Shown here: positions 17,332 through 25,911 of the stretch, one piece after another
Layout of the letters: every line of letters starts with the position of its first letter
Numbering within the stretch: the stretch's first letter is position 1
Assembly: GCA_030038495.1 (NCBI GenBank)
Contig: JASHOV010000100.1
Coordinates: 1-56,055, forward strand
DNA: 56,055 bases
Direction: 5' to 3'
Origin: Streptosporangiaceae bacterium
GTDB lineage: Bacteria; Actinomycetota; Actinomycetes; Streptosporangiales; Streptosporangiaceae
Translations under genes and position numbers: made by a program
The notes under the pieces: generated by a model
Seen by the model: only the letters and a program-made list of their open reading frames with translations
Database searches by the model: none
Told to the model about the DNA's origin: nothing

Positions 17332-17688
17332 ATGACAATGCCCCCCATGGAGCCGATCGAGCCGCAGCTGTGGATGAATGTGGCCGATGTCTTTTTCATC
17401 AAGGGCCGCGGCACCGTGGTGACCGGCCAGCTCGAGGGAAACGGCGACCTGCGGGTTGGCGACACCCTGGTCTGCGAGGGCCAGCACTGGCCGGTCACCG
17501 GCATCGAGGCGTTCCGGGCCACGCTGCAGACTGTCGAGCCGGGCTCGAACATCGGCATCCTGCTGAGGAACGGACCCGAGGCCGACGTCCTGCGGGGCAA
17601 ACTCGTCCAGTTCGTTCCCAGCCCAGGGTCGAGTGCTCAGTCGGCAGTTGGCGCCGGCAAGAAGCCGAGGCGCTGGCGCGGCCGATAA
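17332..17688 (+). CDS. Stand-alone EF-Tu domain II-like protein
   Basis: 118 residues. The core matches the second, beta-barrel domain of EF-Tu/SelB-type GTPases: ADVFFIKGRGTVVTGQLEGNGDLRVGDTLVC, then VTGIEAFRATLQTVEPGSNIGILLRNGPEADVLRGKLVQ. There is no GTPase domain (no GxxxxGK or NKxD) in the chain or in neighbouring frames. A Ser/Ala then basic tail (KKPRRWRGR) ends the protein and could contact nucleic acid. In full factors this barrel touches the aminoacyl end of tRNA. Free-standing copies are of unknown role. ATG 17332 is used; ATG 17338 is an alternative. Lies 70 bp after the monooxygenase, probably not in the same unit. Confidence 0.75.
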   Translation: MTMPPMEPIEPQLWMNVADVFFIKGRGTVVTGQLEGNGDLRVGDTLVCEGQHWPVTGIEAFRATLQTVEPGSNIGILLRNGPEADVLRGKLVQFVPSPGSSAQSAVGAGKKPRRWRGR

Positions 17689-17811
17689 TCGGCCGTCGAA
17701 GATCAGGTCCGCTGAGCCCTGGGTAGGTACAGCGCGCGGAATCGCTAACGCGCGCGGGAGATATGACCGTTTAGCGCTGTTGCGGCGGAGGTCAGGGGGT
17801 GAGGCTGGCAG

Positions 17812-18666
17812 TTGTATCCCGCGCTTGCGATCGTGCTGGGCGTGACGGCGGCGCTGATGTTCGGTGTGGCCTCGGTGGCCGACCAGCACAGCACCAAGCT
17901 GGTCAGGCAGCGCAAGGCGCTGTCGCCGAAGATCTTCCTGGACCTCATGCGCAAGCCGCTCTGGCTCGCCTCGGTCGGCGGCACGCTGCTCGGCTTCGCG
18001 CTGCAGGTCCTGGCGCTGAAATACGGACCGCTCGCGCTGGTAGAGCCGCTGCTGGCCTGCGGCCTGATCTTTGCTGTCCTGATTAACTCCTACCTGCGCC
18101 GACGGTTCGACCCGGTCCTGCTGGGCGGAGTCCTGGGCACGGCAGCCGGGATTGCCGGGTTCCTGATCATCGCCAACCCCTCGGCGGGCCGCACCCACGT
18201 GGGCTTCCTGACCGTGCTTCCGCTGGGCGCCGGGCTCGCGGCGGCGCTGACCGGCTGCCTCACGTTCGCGCAGCGGAACGCCAGGTACCGGCCGCTCGCG
18301 CTCGCGCTGGCGTGCGGCATCTGCTATGGCGTCTCCGCATTCCTGGTCAAGCTCGTGATCTCCGACGTCGGCGCGGGATTCACGGCGCTGTTCACCGACT
18401 GGCCGATCTACGCGCTTGCGGTCGTCGGGCCGCTCGGGTTCCTGCTGAACGAGAACGCCTTCCAGTCCGGGACGCTGCTCGCGCCGGTGCTGTCCATCAT
18501 CACGGTCTGCGACCCGGTCATCTCGGTCGCCCTGGGCTGGCTCTGGCTGGGTGAGGGCCTGAGCAGCAGCGCGGCGGGCATAGCCGGGGAGATCCTCACG
18601 CTCATGCTGATGGCGGCCGGGATCGTGGTGATCGCGCATCGCGCTCAGCACCTGGTACCTAGGTAA
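17812..18666 (+). CDS. DMT-superfamily membrane transporter
   Basis: 284 residues, start TTG 17812 with a G-rich site (GGGGGTGAGG) ending seven bases upstream. The chain is almost all membrane helix with two similar halves of the drug/metabolite transporter type: ALAIVLGVTAALMFGVASVADQ at the start, LVEPLLACGLIFAVLINSYL closing the first half, and LLAPVLSIITVCDPVISVALGWLWLGEGL near the end, where a conserved Pro and the WLGE turn are typical of EamA repeats. Substrate unknown. GTG 17799 opens a different, non-membrane frame and was rejected. Confidence 0.82.
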   Translation: MYPALAIVLGVTAALMFGVASVADQHSTKLVRQRKALSPKIFLDLMRKPLWLASVGGTLLGFALQVLALKYGPLALVEPLLACGLIFAVLINSYLRRRFDPVLLGGVLGTAAGIAGFLIIANPSAGRTHVGFLTVLPLGAGLAAALTGCLTFAQRNARYRPLALALACGICYGVSAFLVKLVISDVGAGFTALFTDWPIYALAVVGPLGFLLNENAFQSGTLLAPVLSIITVCDPVISVALGWLWLGEGLSSSAAGIAGEILTLMLMAAGIVVIAHRAQHLVPR

Positions 18667-18737
18667 CGCCCGGCTCGCGTTTTGCCCCTCAGCCGCACAT
18701 TTCGTGCATAGTTGGTGTAGTCCCCTGGAGGTGGACA

Positions 18738-20507
18738 GTGGCTGAAGGGCAGCACTTAGCTCGCGGGGCCGGGACGGACGACCGGCTGTGGATCGCCGAG
18801 CAGCGCGACGCTCCGCTCCGACCGGTCAGCCTCGAGACAACCGAGCGCGAAGAGCGCATTGTCGTGCGGGACGGCACCGCCCTGTCCGCGCTCATCATCG
18901 AGCCCGTGCTGCCCGGGGACTCGCCGCCGCAGCCGTGCGTGGTCGTGACCAACGGGTACAGCGGCCTGGACTTCTGGCTACGGCCGGACCTGCGTGCGCT
19001 CGCCGGGTACGGCTATCCGGTCGTGCTGGCGCGGCTACGCGGCGTGCCGCCATCCGAGGGCCAGGGCGGTCTGTACGAGCGGTACGGCGAGGATGGCTAC
19101 GACATCGTCGAATGGGCGGCGGCTCAGCCGTTCTGCAACGGCCGAGTCGGCATGATCGGCGCCTCGCTGCTCGGCATCAGCCAGTGGATGGCAGCGCGGG
19201 AACGGCCGCCCCATCTGGAGGCCGTGGTTCCCGATGACGCGCCCGCCGACACCTACCGCTATCTGTGGCACCTGGGCGGCATGACGCCGGGACCCGGCCG
19301 CAGGCAGCGCGCCGAGGTCCCCGGCGTGGAGTCGGAATACGGTCTGGCCGCAAGTCACCCGTGGTCCGGTGATTTCTGGCGGCCGCGGTCGATACTCCGC
19401 GAGGACTTCGAGGCAATCGCCCGCAGCGGACTGCCCGTGCTGACCTCGACCGGGTGGGACAGCTACCTGGTCGACTCCGGCACCCGCGCGTTCACGTACC
19501 TGCGCGGCGCGGGCGCAGGATCGAGAGCCCGGCTGATCGTCGGGCCATGGCGGCATGCCGCCGCCTTCGGGCGCGGTCAGGGCCTTGGCTACGAGACCGC
19601 GCCGGGCGACACGGTCCGTCCCTACAAGGGCTTCGACGTGCAGTTGCTATGGCTGGATCGCTGGCTGCGCGGCGCGCCCAATGGAATAGACGCCGAGCCG
19701 CCGGTCCAGATCTTCGTCCAGGGACCGGATCAGTGGCGATACGAGCAGGACTGGCCGCTGCCGGATGAGCAGCGCATCCGGCTCTACCTGTCCGCGGTGA
19801 CGAGCGGAACCGCGGACAGCCGGAATGACGGAACGCTGTCCCCCGCGCCGGCCGCGGAGCCGGGGGACGCGACCTACAGCTTCGACCCGGCCCGCTCGCG
19901 TAACGCGGCGGCGGTGACGGTACCCACGCTCATCCTGGTCGCCGACGGGCTGCCGTCGCTCAAGCCGGACAGCCTGCCGGCCGGATGCCGGATCGAGCAC
20001 GGCCGCCTGCTCATGGACAAGTCGGGCTACGAAGCCGAGGCCGTAACCTGGACCAGCCCCGTGCTCATGCAGCCCGCGGAGATCACCGGGTACCCCCGCC
20101 TGGTGCTGTGGGCCTCGGTATCCCGGCCGGATGCTGACTTCGTCGCGGAACTGACCGACATTGGCTTCGGCGATGACGGTTCCTGGACGAGCACTCAGAT
20201 CACGCGCGGGTACCTGCGCGCGAGCGCGCAGTTCTCCCGCACCGGCCCGACCGCGATAGCGCCCGCGGAAGTCCGCCGGTATGAGATCGAGTTTCAGCCC
20301 ACCTCGTACGTGGTTCAGGCGAGGCACCGGATCCGCTTCACGGTGCAGGGTGCTGCGCTCGATCCGGCCATCGGGGTGAGCTGGCAGGGGCCGGGGCTCG
20401 CGGAGCATCCGTTCACCGTGACCGTCTACGCCGGGCCCGAGCATGACAGTTACGGCGAGCTGCCGGTCATCGGCTCGGTGCCCCGGCTCTGGCAGCCCGG
20501 CCGCTAG
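18738..20507 (+). CDS. CocE/NonD-family alpha/beta-hydrolase
   Basis: 589 residues, GTG start behind GGAGGT. N-terminal X-Pro dipeptidyl-peptidase-like hydrolase domain: VVVTNGYSG, a GEDGYDIVEWAAAQPFCNGRVGMIGASLLG stretch carrying the nucleophilic Ser in GASLLG, TSTGWDSYLVDSGTRAF with the likely acid, and GPWRHA with the His. The C-terminal half is the jelly-roll domain of the family, ending in YEIEFQPTSYVVQARHRIRFTVQGAA. Relatives hydrolyse esters (cocaine esterase), acylated amino acids or cephalosporin esters. No signal peptide. Followed after ten bases by the PPOX gene, suggesting co-transcription. Confidence 0.9.
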   Translation: MAEGQHLARGAGTDDRLWIAEQRDAPLRPVSLETTEREERIVVRDGTALSALIIEPVLPGDSPPQPCVVVTNGYSGLDFWLRPDLRALAGYGYPVVLARLRGVPPSEGQGGLYERYGEDGYDIVEWAAAQPFCNGRVGMIGASLLGISQWMAARERPPHLEAVVPDDAPADTYRYLWHLGGMTPGPGRRQRAEVPGVESEYGLAASHPWSGDFWRPRSILREDFEAIARSGLPVLTSTGWDSYLVDSGTRAFTYLRGAGAGSRARLIVGPWRHAAAFGRGQGLGYETAPGDTVRPYKGFDVQLLWLDRWLRGAPNGIDAEPPVQIFVQGPDQWRYEQDWPLPDEQRIRLYLSAVTSGTADSRNDGTLSPAPAAEPGDATYSFDPARSRNAAAVTVPTLILVADGLPSLKPDSLPAGCRIEHGRLLMDKSGYEAEAVTWTSPVLMQPAEITGYPRLVLWASVSRPDADFVAELTDIGFGDDGSWTSTQITRGYLRASAQFSRTGPTAIAPAEVRRYEIEFQPTSYVVQARHRIRFTVQGAALDPAIGVSWQGPGLAEHPFTVTVYAGPEHDSYGELPVIGSVPRLWQPGR

Positions 20508-20517
20508 GCTGAGCACC

Positions 20518-20934
20518 GTGCTGAACCTGAGTGCGGAAGCGTCGGCCGAGCTCGGCGAGCGGCTGCGAGCCGAGGGCATTGCCTGGCTGACCACGGTGAG
20601 CCCGGACGGGCAGCCCCAGTCGTCTCCGGTCTGGTTCCTCTGGACGGACGGCTCGTTCCTGGTCTACGCGCAGCCACGCTCGTGGAAGGTGCGCAACATC
20701 CGGGCTCATCCGCAGGTTTCGGTGCACCTGAACAGCGACGAGCATGGGGGGAACGTCGCCACGTTCGAGGGCACAGCACGGGTCGCCGACACCGTTCCTC
20801 CAGTGCACGAGCAGTCGGATTACCTGCAGAAGTACCGTGCGGGCATCGCCAGCATCAACATGACCCCGGAGCAGATGGGAGCCGAGTTCTCGGTTCCCCT
20901 GGTCATGACCCCGACTCGCGTCCGGGTGTACTAG
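20518..20934 (+). CDS. PPOX-class, probable F420-dependent oxidoreductase (Rv3369-like)
   Basis: 138 residues from GTG 20518, chosen because the split-barrel domain starts at LSAEASAELGERLRAEG and upstream codons belong to the CocE gene. Diagnostic stretch: AWLTTVSPDGQPQSSPVWFLW, then VYAQPRSWKVRNIRAHPQVSVHL and GNVATFEGTARV, as in the Rv3369 group of the pyridoxamine-5'-phosphate oxidase-like family, many of which bind F420. Substrate unknown. The following AhpD-like gene starts five bases after its stop. Confidence 0.85.
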   Translation: MLNLSAEASAELGERLRAEGIAWLTTVSPDGQPQSSPVWFLWTDGSFLVYAQPRSWKVRNIRAHPQVSVHLNSDEHGGNVATFEGTARVADTVPPVHEQSDYLQKYRAGIASINMTPEQMGAEFSVPLVMTPTRVRVY

Positions 20935-20939
20935 GCATC

Positions 20940-21545
20940 ATGGCCGAGAGCCGGTTCCCGCTGACCGAGCTGGACGAGCTGCCCGACGACCTGCGCGAGC
21001 GTGTCGGCGAGATCGCCAGCAAGTCCGGCTTCGTTCCCAACATCTTCCGGGCTCTCGGGCACCGGCCGGCCGAGCTGCGAGCCTTCCTCGATTACCACGA
21101 CGCGCTGATGGAGCGGACCGAGGGGCTGAGCAAGGCCGAGCGCGAGCTCGTCGTCGTCGCCACGTCGGCTGCCAACTTCTGCACCTACTGCATCGTTGCC
21201 CACGGCGCGCTGCTGCGGATCCGGTCCAAGGACCCACAGCTGGCCGATCAGGTCGCTGCCAACCCGTGGCAGGCCGGGCTGGACCCGCGCGGCCGCGCCA
21301 TCGCCGACCTGGCGCTCGCGCTCGCCCGCACGCCTGAGCACTTCGGCGACGCCGACATCGCCGCGGCCCGGTCCGCCGGGCTCACCGACGACGAGATCTG
21401 GGATGTCGGCTCGATCGCCGCTCTGTTCGCCGCTTCCAACCGCCTCGCGCACCTGACCGCGCTGCAGCCCAACCCCGAGTTCTACCTCATGGGGCGTATC
21501 CCGCGATCACCCGAGGCGGCGCCGGGCACTAGCGCCGCGCACTAG
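20940..21545 (+). CDS. AhpD-like peroxidase-related protein
   Basis: 201 residues from ATG 20940. Carboxymuconolactone decarboxylase/AhpD fold with the redox motif FCTYCIVAHGALLR: two Cys in CxxC and the His six residues after the second Cys, as in AhpD-type alkylhydroperoxidases. DDLRERVGEIASKSGFVPNIFRALGHRPA and the LSKAERELVVVATSAAN segments are typical of the uncharacterised peroxidase-related branch. Likely removes organic peroxides or relays electrons, possibly linked with the two upstream oxidoreductase/hydrolase genes. The last codons and the stop lie within a 13-bp tandem repeat, so the C-terminus may vary between strains. Confidence 0.87.
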   Translation: MAESRFPLTELDELPDDLRERVGEIASKSGFVPNIFRALGHRPAELRAFLDYHDALMERTEGLSKAERELVVVATSAANFCTYCIVAHGALLRIRSKDPQLADQVAANPWQAGLDPRGRAIADLALALARTPEHFGDADIAAARSAGLTDDEIWDVGSIAALFAASNRLAHLTALQPNPEFYLMGRIPRSPEAAPGTSAAH

Positions 21546-21564
21546 CGCCGCGCACTAGCACCGC
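21526..21564. repeat. 13-bp tandem repeat, three copies, spanning a stop codon
   Basis: GCACTAGCGCCGC at 21526-21538 and 21539-21551, and GCACTAGCACCGC at 21552-21564. The AhpD-like gene ends at the TAG inside the second copy (21543-21545), and the globin gene on the other strand ends at 21566, two bases beyond the array. The unit is not a multiple of three, so copy-number change would shift the AhpD-like reading frame end. Confidence 0.93.
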
Positions 21565-21565
21565 G

Positions 21566-22012
21566 TCAGCGCTGCAGCCCGTCCCAGGACCATCGCGGGA
21601 TGGACAGGCCGTCGGGGACGTCGTCGGCGCTATCGTGGTAGCGCGCCATCGTGGTGGCCGTCGCCCAGGCGAAGTAGTCGTGCAGCACCCGCCGGAGCGG
21701 ATCGCCGGTCAGCCCGGTGTCCCCGAGCGCCCGGTCAAAGCAGTCGATCGCGCGCTCGTCCATCTCGGTATGCTCGCCGTTCCCGCTGTGGATGCGCACG
21801 ACAGATGTCTCATCGCCGTACTTCCCGGTGTAGGCGGCGGGGCCGCCCAGCGCCTCGGCCCAGTAGGCGGCCAGGCGCTCGGTGTGATCGGGTTCGAACC
21901 CGTGGCTGAAGGCGTGGCTGACGATCTCGTCGGCCAGTACCCGCTGGTGCCACGCCTCGGCGAGACGGAGCATGCCCTCGCTTCCGCCCGCGGCTTCGTA
22001 CACGGTCTCCAT
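21566..22012 (-). CDS. Group II-like truncated haemoglobin
   Basis: 148 residues from METVYEAAGG (22012); the longer frame adds a basic, non-globin 24 residues. The 2-on-2 globin pattern: YEAAGGSEGMLRLAEAWHQRVLADE, then HTERLAAYWAEALGGPAAYTGKYG and a proximal His in VVRIHSG. By alignment in my head with M. tuberculosis GlbO, the usually invariant Trp at position G8 of group II appears to be Ile (ERAIDCF), which would change the distal pocket. Such globins handle O2 or NO. Converges with the AhpD-like gene, nearly back to back. Confidence 0.82.
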   Translation of the reverse strand: METVYEAAGGSEGMLRLAEAWHQRVLADEIVSHAFSHGFEPDHTERLAAYWAEALGGPAAYTGKYGDETSVVRIHSGNGEHTEMDERAIDCFDRALGDTGLTGDPLRRVLHDYFAWATATTMARYHDSADDVPDGLSIPRWSWDGLQR

Positions 22013-22202
22013 GCGCCTAGCATGCCAGGCCGGCCGCGGGCGGCGCTCGCGGAGGATTCCTTCTCCGCGCCTGCTATGCGGCACTTTTGTCGGAGGTGAC
22101 CTGGCTGACGCGTTCCTCCCGCCCTACGGGCGGGTCGCGGAGGCCATGGTCAACAGCGTCTTCGGCGCGGCCGCGCAAGCTGAGGCCGGCGGCTAGGGGG
22201 CG

Positions 22203-22266
22203 GAACAACAGCAAACCACCACCTGATGTCGCAAGAACGACGGCAGGGTACCCACTGCTGTTGTTC
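22203..22266 (-). terminator. Stem-loop downstream of the LLM oxidoreductase gene
   Basis: GAACAACAGCA (22203-22213) pairs perfectly with TGCTGTTGTTC (22256-22266) across a 42-base loop. It lies 20 bp past the minus-strand stop at 22286. No T tract follows, and the loop is long, so termination is only a suggestion. The rest of 22013-22285 holds no gene I can support. Confidence 0.4.
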
Positions 22267-22285
22267 TCGGCGGCTCGGCTCCGGT

Positions 22286-23329
22286 CTAGGCCGCCCTCGT
22301 GCCGGCCAGCTCGGCCATCAGCTCCAGGGCGGCGGGCTGGCTGGTGGCGATGTGCAGGCCGGTCGCACCGGACTCGGCCCAGGGGTGGTACCGCTGCCGG
22401 GTTCGCTCCGGGGTCCCGACGAGCGCCTGCTCATCGACGAACTCGTCCGGCACGGCGTCCGCCGCCTCCTGCTTGCGGCCGGCGCGGAACAACTCCTCGA
22501 TCTTCGCCGCCGCGTCACCGTAGCCCTGCTGCTCCATCGCGCGCTTGTGGAAGTTGAGGGTCGGGTGTCCCATCCCGCCGACATACAGCGCGATGCTCGG
22601 CTTCATCGTCCGCAGCGTCGCCGCAACGTCGTCGGTGATGGCCACAGAGACCATGGGCTCGAACGAGAAGCCGGCCCACGACTTGCCGTTCCCGGCGCGG
22701 GCGAAGCCCTCCTCGATCGCAACGCGGAACCGCGGCATCTCCCGCGGGATGAACCGGAGCGGCAGCACGCCGTCGCAGATCTCACCGCACAGCCGCAGCA
22801 TGGAGTCCGAGCCGCTGCCCAGCACGATCGGGATGTCGGACGACGGGTGGAGTATCGACTGCAGCGACTTGCCCAGGCCCAGGGCGCCCTCGCCGGCGTA
22901 CGGCAGCGAGATCTCCCGGCCGTCGTGGGATACCGGGGCCTCGCGCCGGAAGATCTTGCGCATGATCTCGACGTAATCCCGCACCCGCCAGTACGGCCTG
23001 CCCCAGGGCTGGCCGTACCAGCCCTCGACAATCTGCGGGCCGGACACGCCGAGGCCGACGATCATCCGGCCGCCGCCGGCCAGCGCGTCGATCGTCATCG
23101 CCTGCATCGCGCACATCGCCGGCGTGCGCCCGGCGAGCTGGGCAATGCCGGTGCCCAGCCGGATCCGCGATGTCTGCGCGGCAATCCAGGCCAGTGGCGT
23201 CATCGCATCCGACCCGTACGCCTCGGCCGTCCAGACCGAGTCGTAGCCGAGCCGCTCGGCCCGCTGCACCAGATCGATCGGGAAGTTGACGCGGGCGCCG
23301 GAGTACCCCAGTGTCAGACCGAGCCTCAT
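22286..23329 (-). CDS. LLM-class F420-dependent oxidoreductase (Rv3520c-like)
   Basis: 347 residues from MRLGLTLGYSGARVNFPIDLVQRAE (23329), with AAGGGAACGGGAAC upstream; the much longer open frame to 23869 crosses another gene and is not coding. Luciferase-like TIM barrel: RAERLGYDSVWTAEAYGSDAMTPLAWIAAQT, RIRLGTGIAQLAGRTPAMCAMQAMTIDALAGGGRMIVGLG, PIVLGSGSDSMLRLCGEICDGVLPL. These match the Rv3520c group of F420-dependent enzymes linked in mycobacteria with lipid/CoA ester metabolism genes. Divergent from a small membrane gene; a near-palindromic A+T-rich site lies between. Confidence 0.9.
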   Translation of the reverse strand: MRLGLTLGYSGARVNFPIDLVQRAERLGYDSVWTAEAYGSDAMTPLAWIAAQTSRIRLGTGIAQLAGRTPAMCAMQAMTIDALAGGGRMIVGLGVSGPQIVEGWYGQPWGRPYWRVRDYVEIMRKIFRREAPVSHDGREISLPYAGEGALGLGKSLQSILHPSSDIPIVLGSGSDSMLRLCGEICDGVLPLRFIPREMPRFRVAIEEGFARAGNGKSWAGFSFEPMVSVAITDDVAATLRTMKPSIALYVGGMGHPTLNFHKRAMEQQGYGDAAAKIEELFRAGRKQEAADAVPDEFVDEQALVGTPERTRQRYHPWAESGATGLHIATSQPAALELMAELAGTRAA

Positions 23330-23402
23330 GAAGTTCCCGTTCCCTTCGCCCCGACGCATCGCCAGCAGGGTATTGGGCTGCCGCTCTTGACCGCTATCTA
23401 TC

Positions 23403-23418
23403 AAAATGATATCACTTT
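23403..23418. promoter_or_regulatory. A+T-rich near-palindrome between divergent genes
   Basis: AAAATGATATCACTTT: a perfect TGATATCA core (23407-23414), one mismatched pair, then three matching pairs. It sits 74 bp upstream of the LLM start and 50 bp upstream of the small membrane gene, in an A+T island unlike its surroundings. Looks like an operator for a dimeric repressor; no regulator gene is adjacent. Confidence 0.5.
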
Positions 23419-23467
23419 TAGTGGGTGGCCGGATCGGGCACCGCCGGGCGCGGGAGGCTGAGAGCTG

Positions 23468-23710
23468 ATGAAAGGTTCGAGCCAGGGCAAGTGGTACTGG
23501 CGACCGAGCTATGCCGGATACGGCATCGCCTGCGCGATCGCCTGGGCCCTCATCTGGATACTGGTGGGCACCCTGGCCAGCCCCGCGACCGTGCGGACGC
23601 TGAGCTGGGTCTTCCTTGGCTGGGTCATCGGCTGGATCTCGGCCGCAATCGCCAGGGTGGTGTACCCAGGACCGCGGTGGACCCTGCTCACCCGGCAACG
23701 TCGCGGCTAG
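23468..23710 (+). CDS. Small two-helix membrane protein, unknown function
   Basis: 80 residues, ATG with GGGAGG and GAGAG upstream. Two hydrophobic segments: YGIACAIAWALIWILVGTLA (about residues 18-37) and TLSWVFLGWVIGWISAAIARVV (about 44-65), with a short Ser/Pro/Thr turn between and basic residues at both ends (hairpin, both termini probably cytosolic). No family recognised. Divergent from the LLM gene and convergent with the aromatic fusion gene, from whose stop it is 11 bases away. Confidence 0.7.
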   Translation: MKGSSQGKWYWRPSYAGYGIACAIAWALIWILVGTLASPATVRTLSWVFLGWVIGWISAAIARVVYPGPRWTLLTRQRRG

Positions 23711-23721
23711 GCGGGCCAGCG

Positions 23722-25758
23722 CTACGGACCGGGGACCGCCGCAAGCCTGGCCATCAGCGCAGCGAACTCGCCGAACGACAGGCTCTGGTCGGCGTCGGAC
23801 AGCGCCTTCTCCGGTGCCGGATGGACCTCGATGAGCAGGCCGTGCGCGCCGGCCGCGCGGGCGGCCCACGCCATAGGCGCGACATAGCCGCGCCGCCCGG
23901 TGCCGTGGCTGGGATCCACGATGACCGGCAGGTGCGATCTCTCCCTGACGACCACCACGGCGGACAGATCGAGCGTGTTACGAGTGGCGCTCTCGAAGGT
24001 CCTGATGCCCCGCTCGCAGAGAATGACCTGCTGATTGCCCTGCGCCACTATGTACTCCGCGGCCGCCAGCCACTCCTCGATGGTGCTGGACAGGCCCCGC
24101 TTGAGCAGGACCGGCCGGTCGAGCTTGCCGACCTCGCGCAGCAGGTCAAAGTTCTGCATGTTCCGCGCGCCGATCTGCAGGATGTCGGCTTCCTTGGCCA
24201 TCCGCTGCACCTGCTCCACCGCCATCACCTCGGTGATGACCGGAAGGCCGGTCTCGTGCCCGGCCCTGACCAGAAGCTCCAGCCCCTCCCAGCCGAGCCC
24301 CTGGAATGCATAGGGCGAGGTCCGCGGTTTGAAGACACCGCCGCGCAGCACGTGCGCGCCCTGGTCACGGACGAATCTGGCGGTCGAGGTGATCTGGTCG
24401 GCATTCTCAACCGAGCAGGGCCCGGCCATCACGACAAAGCTGTCCCCGCCCACCAGCAGGTTGCCGACCGTGACCACCGTGTCGGCGGGGCGGGCCGAGC
24501 GGTCAACGAGCCGGTACTGCCGGGAACGGCGTACCGCCGACGGCTCATCGGCGACCACGGCCTCCAGCACGTCGGCGGGCGACTCCGCCGCTGTATCCGG
24601 GAGGCTGCCCGGCTGCGGCGAATGGCGCAGCGCCTTGGCCGGATAGCTGCCCAGCACCTTGATGTACTGCGCCGCCGCCTTCAGCTCGTCCAGCGCCGCA
24701 GCCGTGCGGGGCTCGGCGACGTTGCCCTCGAAGTCGATGAAGAACAGGTACTCCCAGGGCCTGCCCGGCCGGGGCCGCGACTCGAGCTTGGTCAGCGAGT
24801 GCCCGCTGCCCGACAGGATCTCCAGGCAGCGCAGGAGTGCGCCCTCCTCGTGCCGGGTGACCAGGATCAGGCTGGTCTTGCAGGCGATCCGGACGTCGAC
24901 GGGTGCTGCCGCCCCTGATAGCACCACGAACCGGGTGTAGTTGTCCTCGGTGTCGGCGATCCCGTGCCTGAGCACGACCAGCCCGTAAGCGTCGGCCGCC
25001 TCGGGTGAGCCGATCGCGGCCACTCTCGGATCGCCGGACGCGGCCACCGCGGCCATGGCCCCGGCCGTATCGAAGTAGCTCGTGGGAACGGCGCCGGGCA
25101 GGGACTGCAGGAACTGCGCGCACTGCTCCAGGCCCTGCGGATGCGACAGTATCCGGGTCAGCGAGTTCAGCGGGACGTCCTGAACCGCGGCGAGGCAGTG
25201 ATCGACCTTCCAGGTCTCCTCGCCGACGATGAACAGGTCGCGCTCCCGCAGCAGTGCGTAGACCTGGTTGATGCTCCCGGCCGTGGTGTTCTCGATCGGC
25301 AGCACAGCCAGGTCGGCCGCGCCCGCCAGCAGCGCGTCGATGGCCTCGCGGAAAGTGCCGTAACCGGTCAGGTCACCCTCGGCGCCCAGGCCCGCCAGGT
25401 ACTTGCGGGCGGCAGCGTCGCTGTAGGCGTGTGCGGAGCCCTGGAACGCGACCCGGTGGCGGACGGCACCCTCCCCGGTCAGGTGCCGGGCCTGCTGGGC
25501 GACCGAGTCGCCGATCAGCTCGCGGAAGATCCGGCGCACGAGGCTGGCGGAAACGCCTAGTTCCGTCGCCGTTGCCTCGACGGCCGCAAGAACCTGCCGT
25601 TCGCGATCGGGGTCCTGGACGGCCTTGCTGCTGTGCTCCTTGGCCCTGGCGATGTCCGCGATGATCCGGCTGCGCCGCGCGATCAGGCCGACGATGCCGC
25701 TGTCCACCTCGTCAAGCTGCTGCCGCAGACCGCCGATCTTCGGCTGCTGATCACTCAC
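23722..25758 (-). CDS. Chorismate mutase-prephenate dehydratase-DAHP synthase triple fusion
   Basis: 678 residues from GTG 25758 (GAGGGA seven bases upstream; the 11 extra codons above it are unlikely). Order of parts: AroQ chorismate mutase (8-92) keeping R12, R29, K40, D49, R52, E53, S85 and Q89, the E. coli active-site set shifted by one; prephenate dehydratase (102-285) with PIENTTAGS and the catalytic TRF at 275-277; ACT domain (about 294-370) with the Phe-binding ESRP at 326-329; a 60-residue linker; class I-beta DAHP synthase (about 425-675) with GPCSVE (446-451), KPRTSP (477-482), [10 protein letters not shown] and [10 protein letters not shown]. One chain would thus make DAHP, the first shikimate intermediate, and also turn chorismate into phenylpyruvate, with phenylalanine feedback through ACT. 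Two-part fusions are well known; this three-part order is unfamiliar to me. The frame is uninterrupted. Confidence 0.92.
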   Translation of the reverse strand: MSDQQPKIGGLRQQLDEVDSGIVGLIARRSRIIADIARAKEHSSKAVQDPDRERQVLAAVEATATELGVSASLVRRIFRELIGDSVAQQARHLTGEGAVRHRVAFQGSAHAYSDAAARKYLAGLGAEGDLTGYGTFREAIDALLAGAADLAVLPIENTTAGSINQVYALLRERDLFIVGEETWKVDHCLAAVQDVPLNSLTRILSHPQGLEQCAQFLQSLPGAVPTSYFDTAGAMAAVAASGDPRVAAIGSPEAADAYGLVVLRHGIADTEDNYTRFVVLSGAAAPVDVRIACKTSLILVTRHEEGALLRCLEILSGSGHSLTKLESRPRPGRPWEYLFFIDFEGNVAEPRTAAALDELKAAAQYIKVLGSYPAKALRHSPQPGSLPDTAAESPADVLEAVVADEPSAVRRSRQYRLVDRSARPADTVVTVGNLLVGGDSFVVMAGPCSVENADQITSTARFVRDQGAHVLRGGVFKPRTSPYAFQGLGWEGLELLVRAGHETGLPVITEVMAVEQVQRMAKEADILQIGARNMQNFDLLREVGKLDRPVLLKRGLSSTIEEWLAAAEYIVAQGNQQVILCERGIRTFESATRNTLDLSAVVVVRERSHLPVIVDPSHGTGRRGYVAPMAWAARAAGAHGLLIEVHPAPEKALSDADQSLSFGEFAALMARLAAVPGP

Positions 25759-25911
25759 GCTGGATCCCTCGTCCGGCCGGTTCGCCCCCACCAGGGATTC
25801 CTATCACTACCGCCCGCGCCGCGGCTCAATGGCGCGGCTGGCAAGCCGGTCGGGTTCGTGAGAGCATCGACCGCAAATCGCGCTTCCCCCATCATTCGAG
25901 GACGGATTAGC

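Noticed and set aside
16870-18651. 593-codon minus-strand ORF
   Set aside because: Shadow of the monooxygenase, EF-Tu-like and DMT genes; polar, Asp/Arg/Gln-rich translation.
23330-23869. N-terminal extension of the LLM oxidoreductase
   Set aside because: It would cross the small membrane gene and the shared promoter region and has no family similarity.
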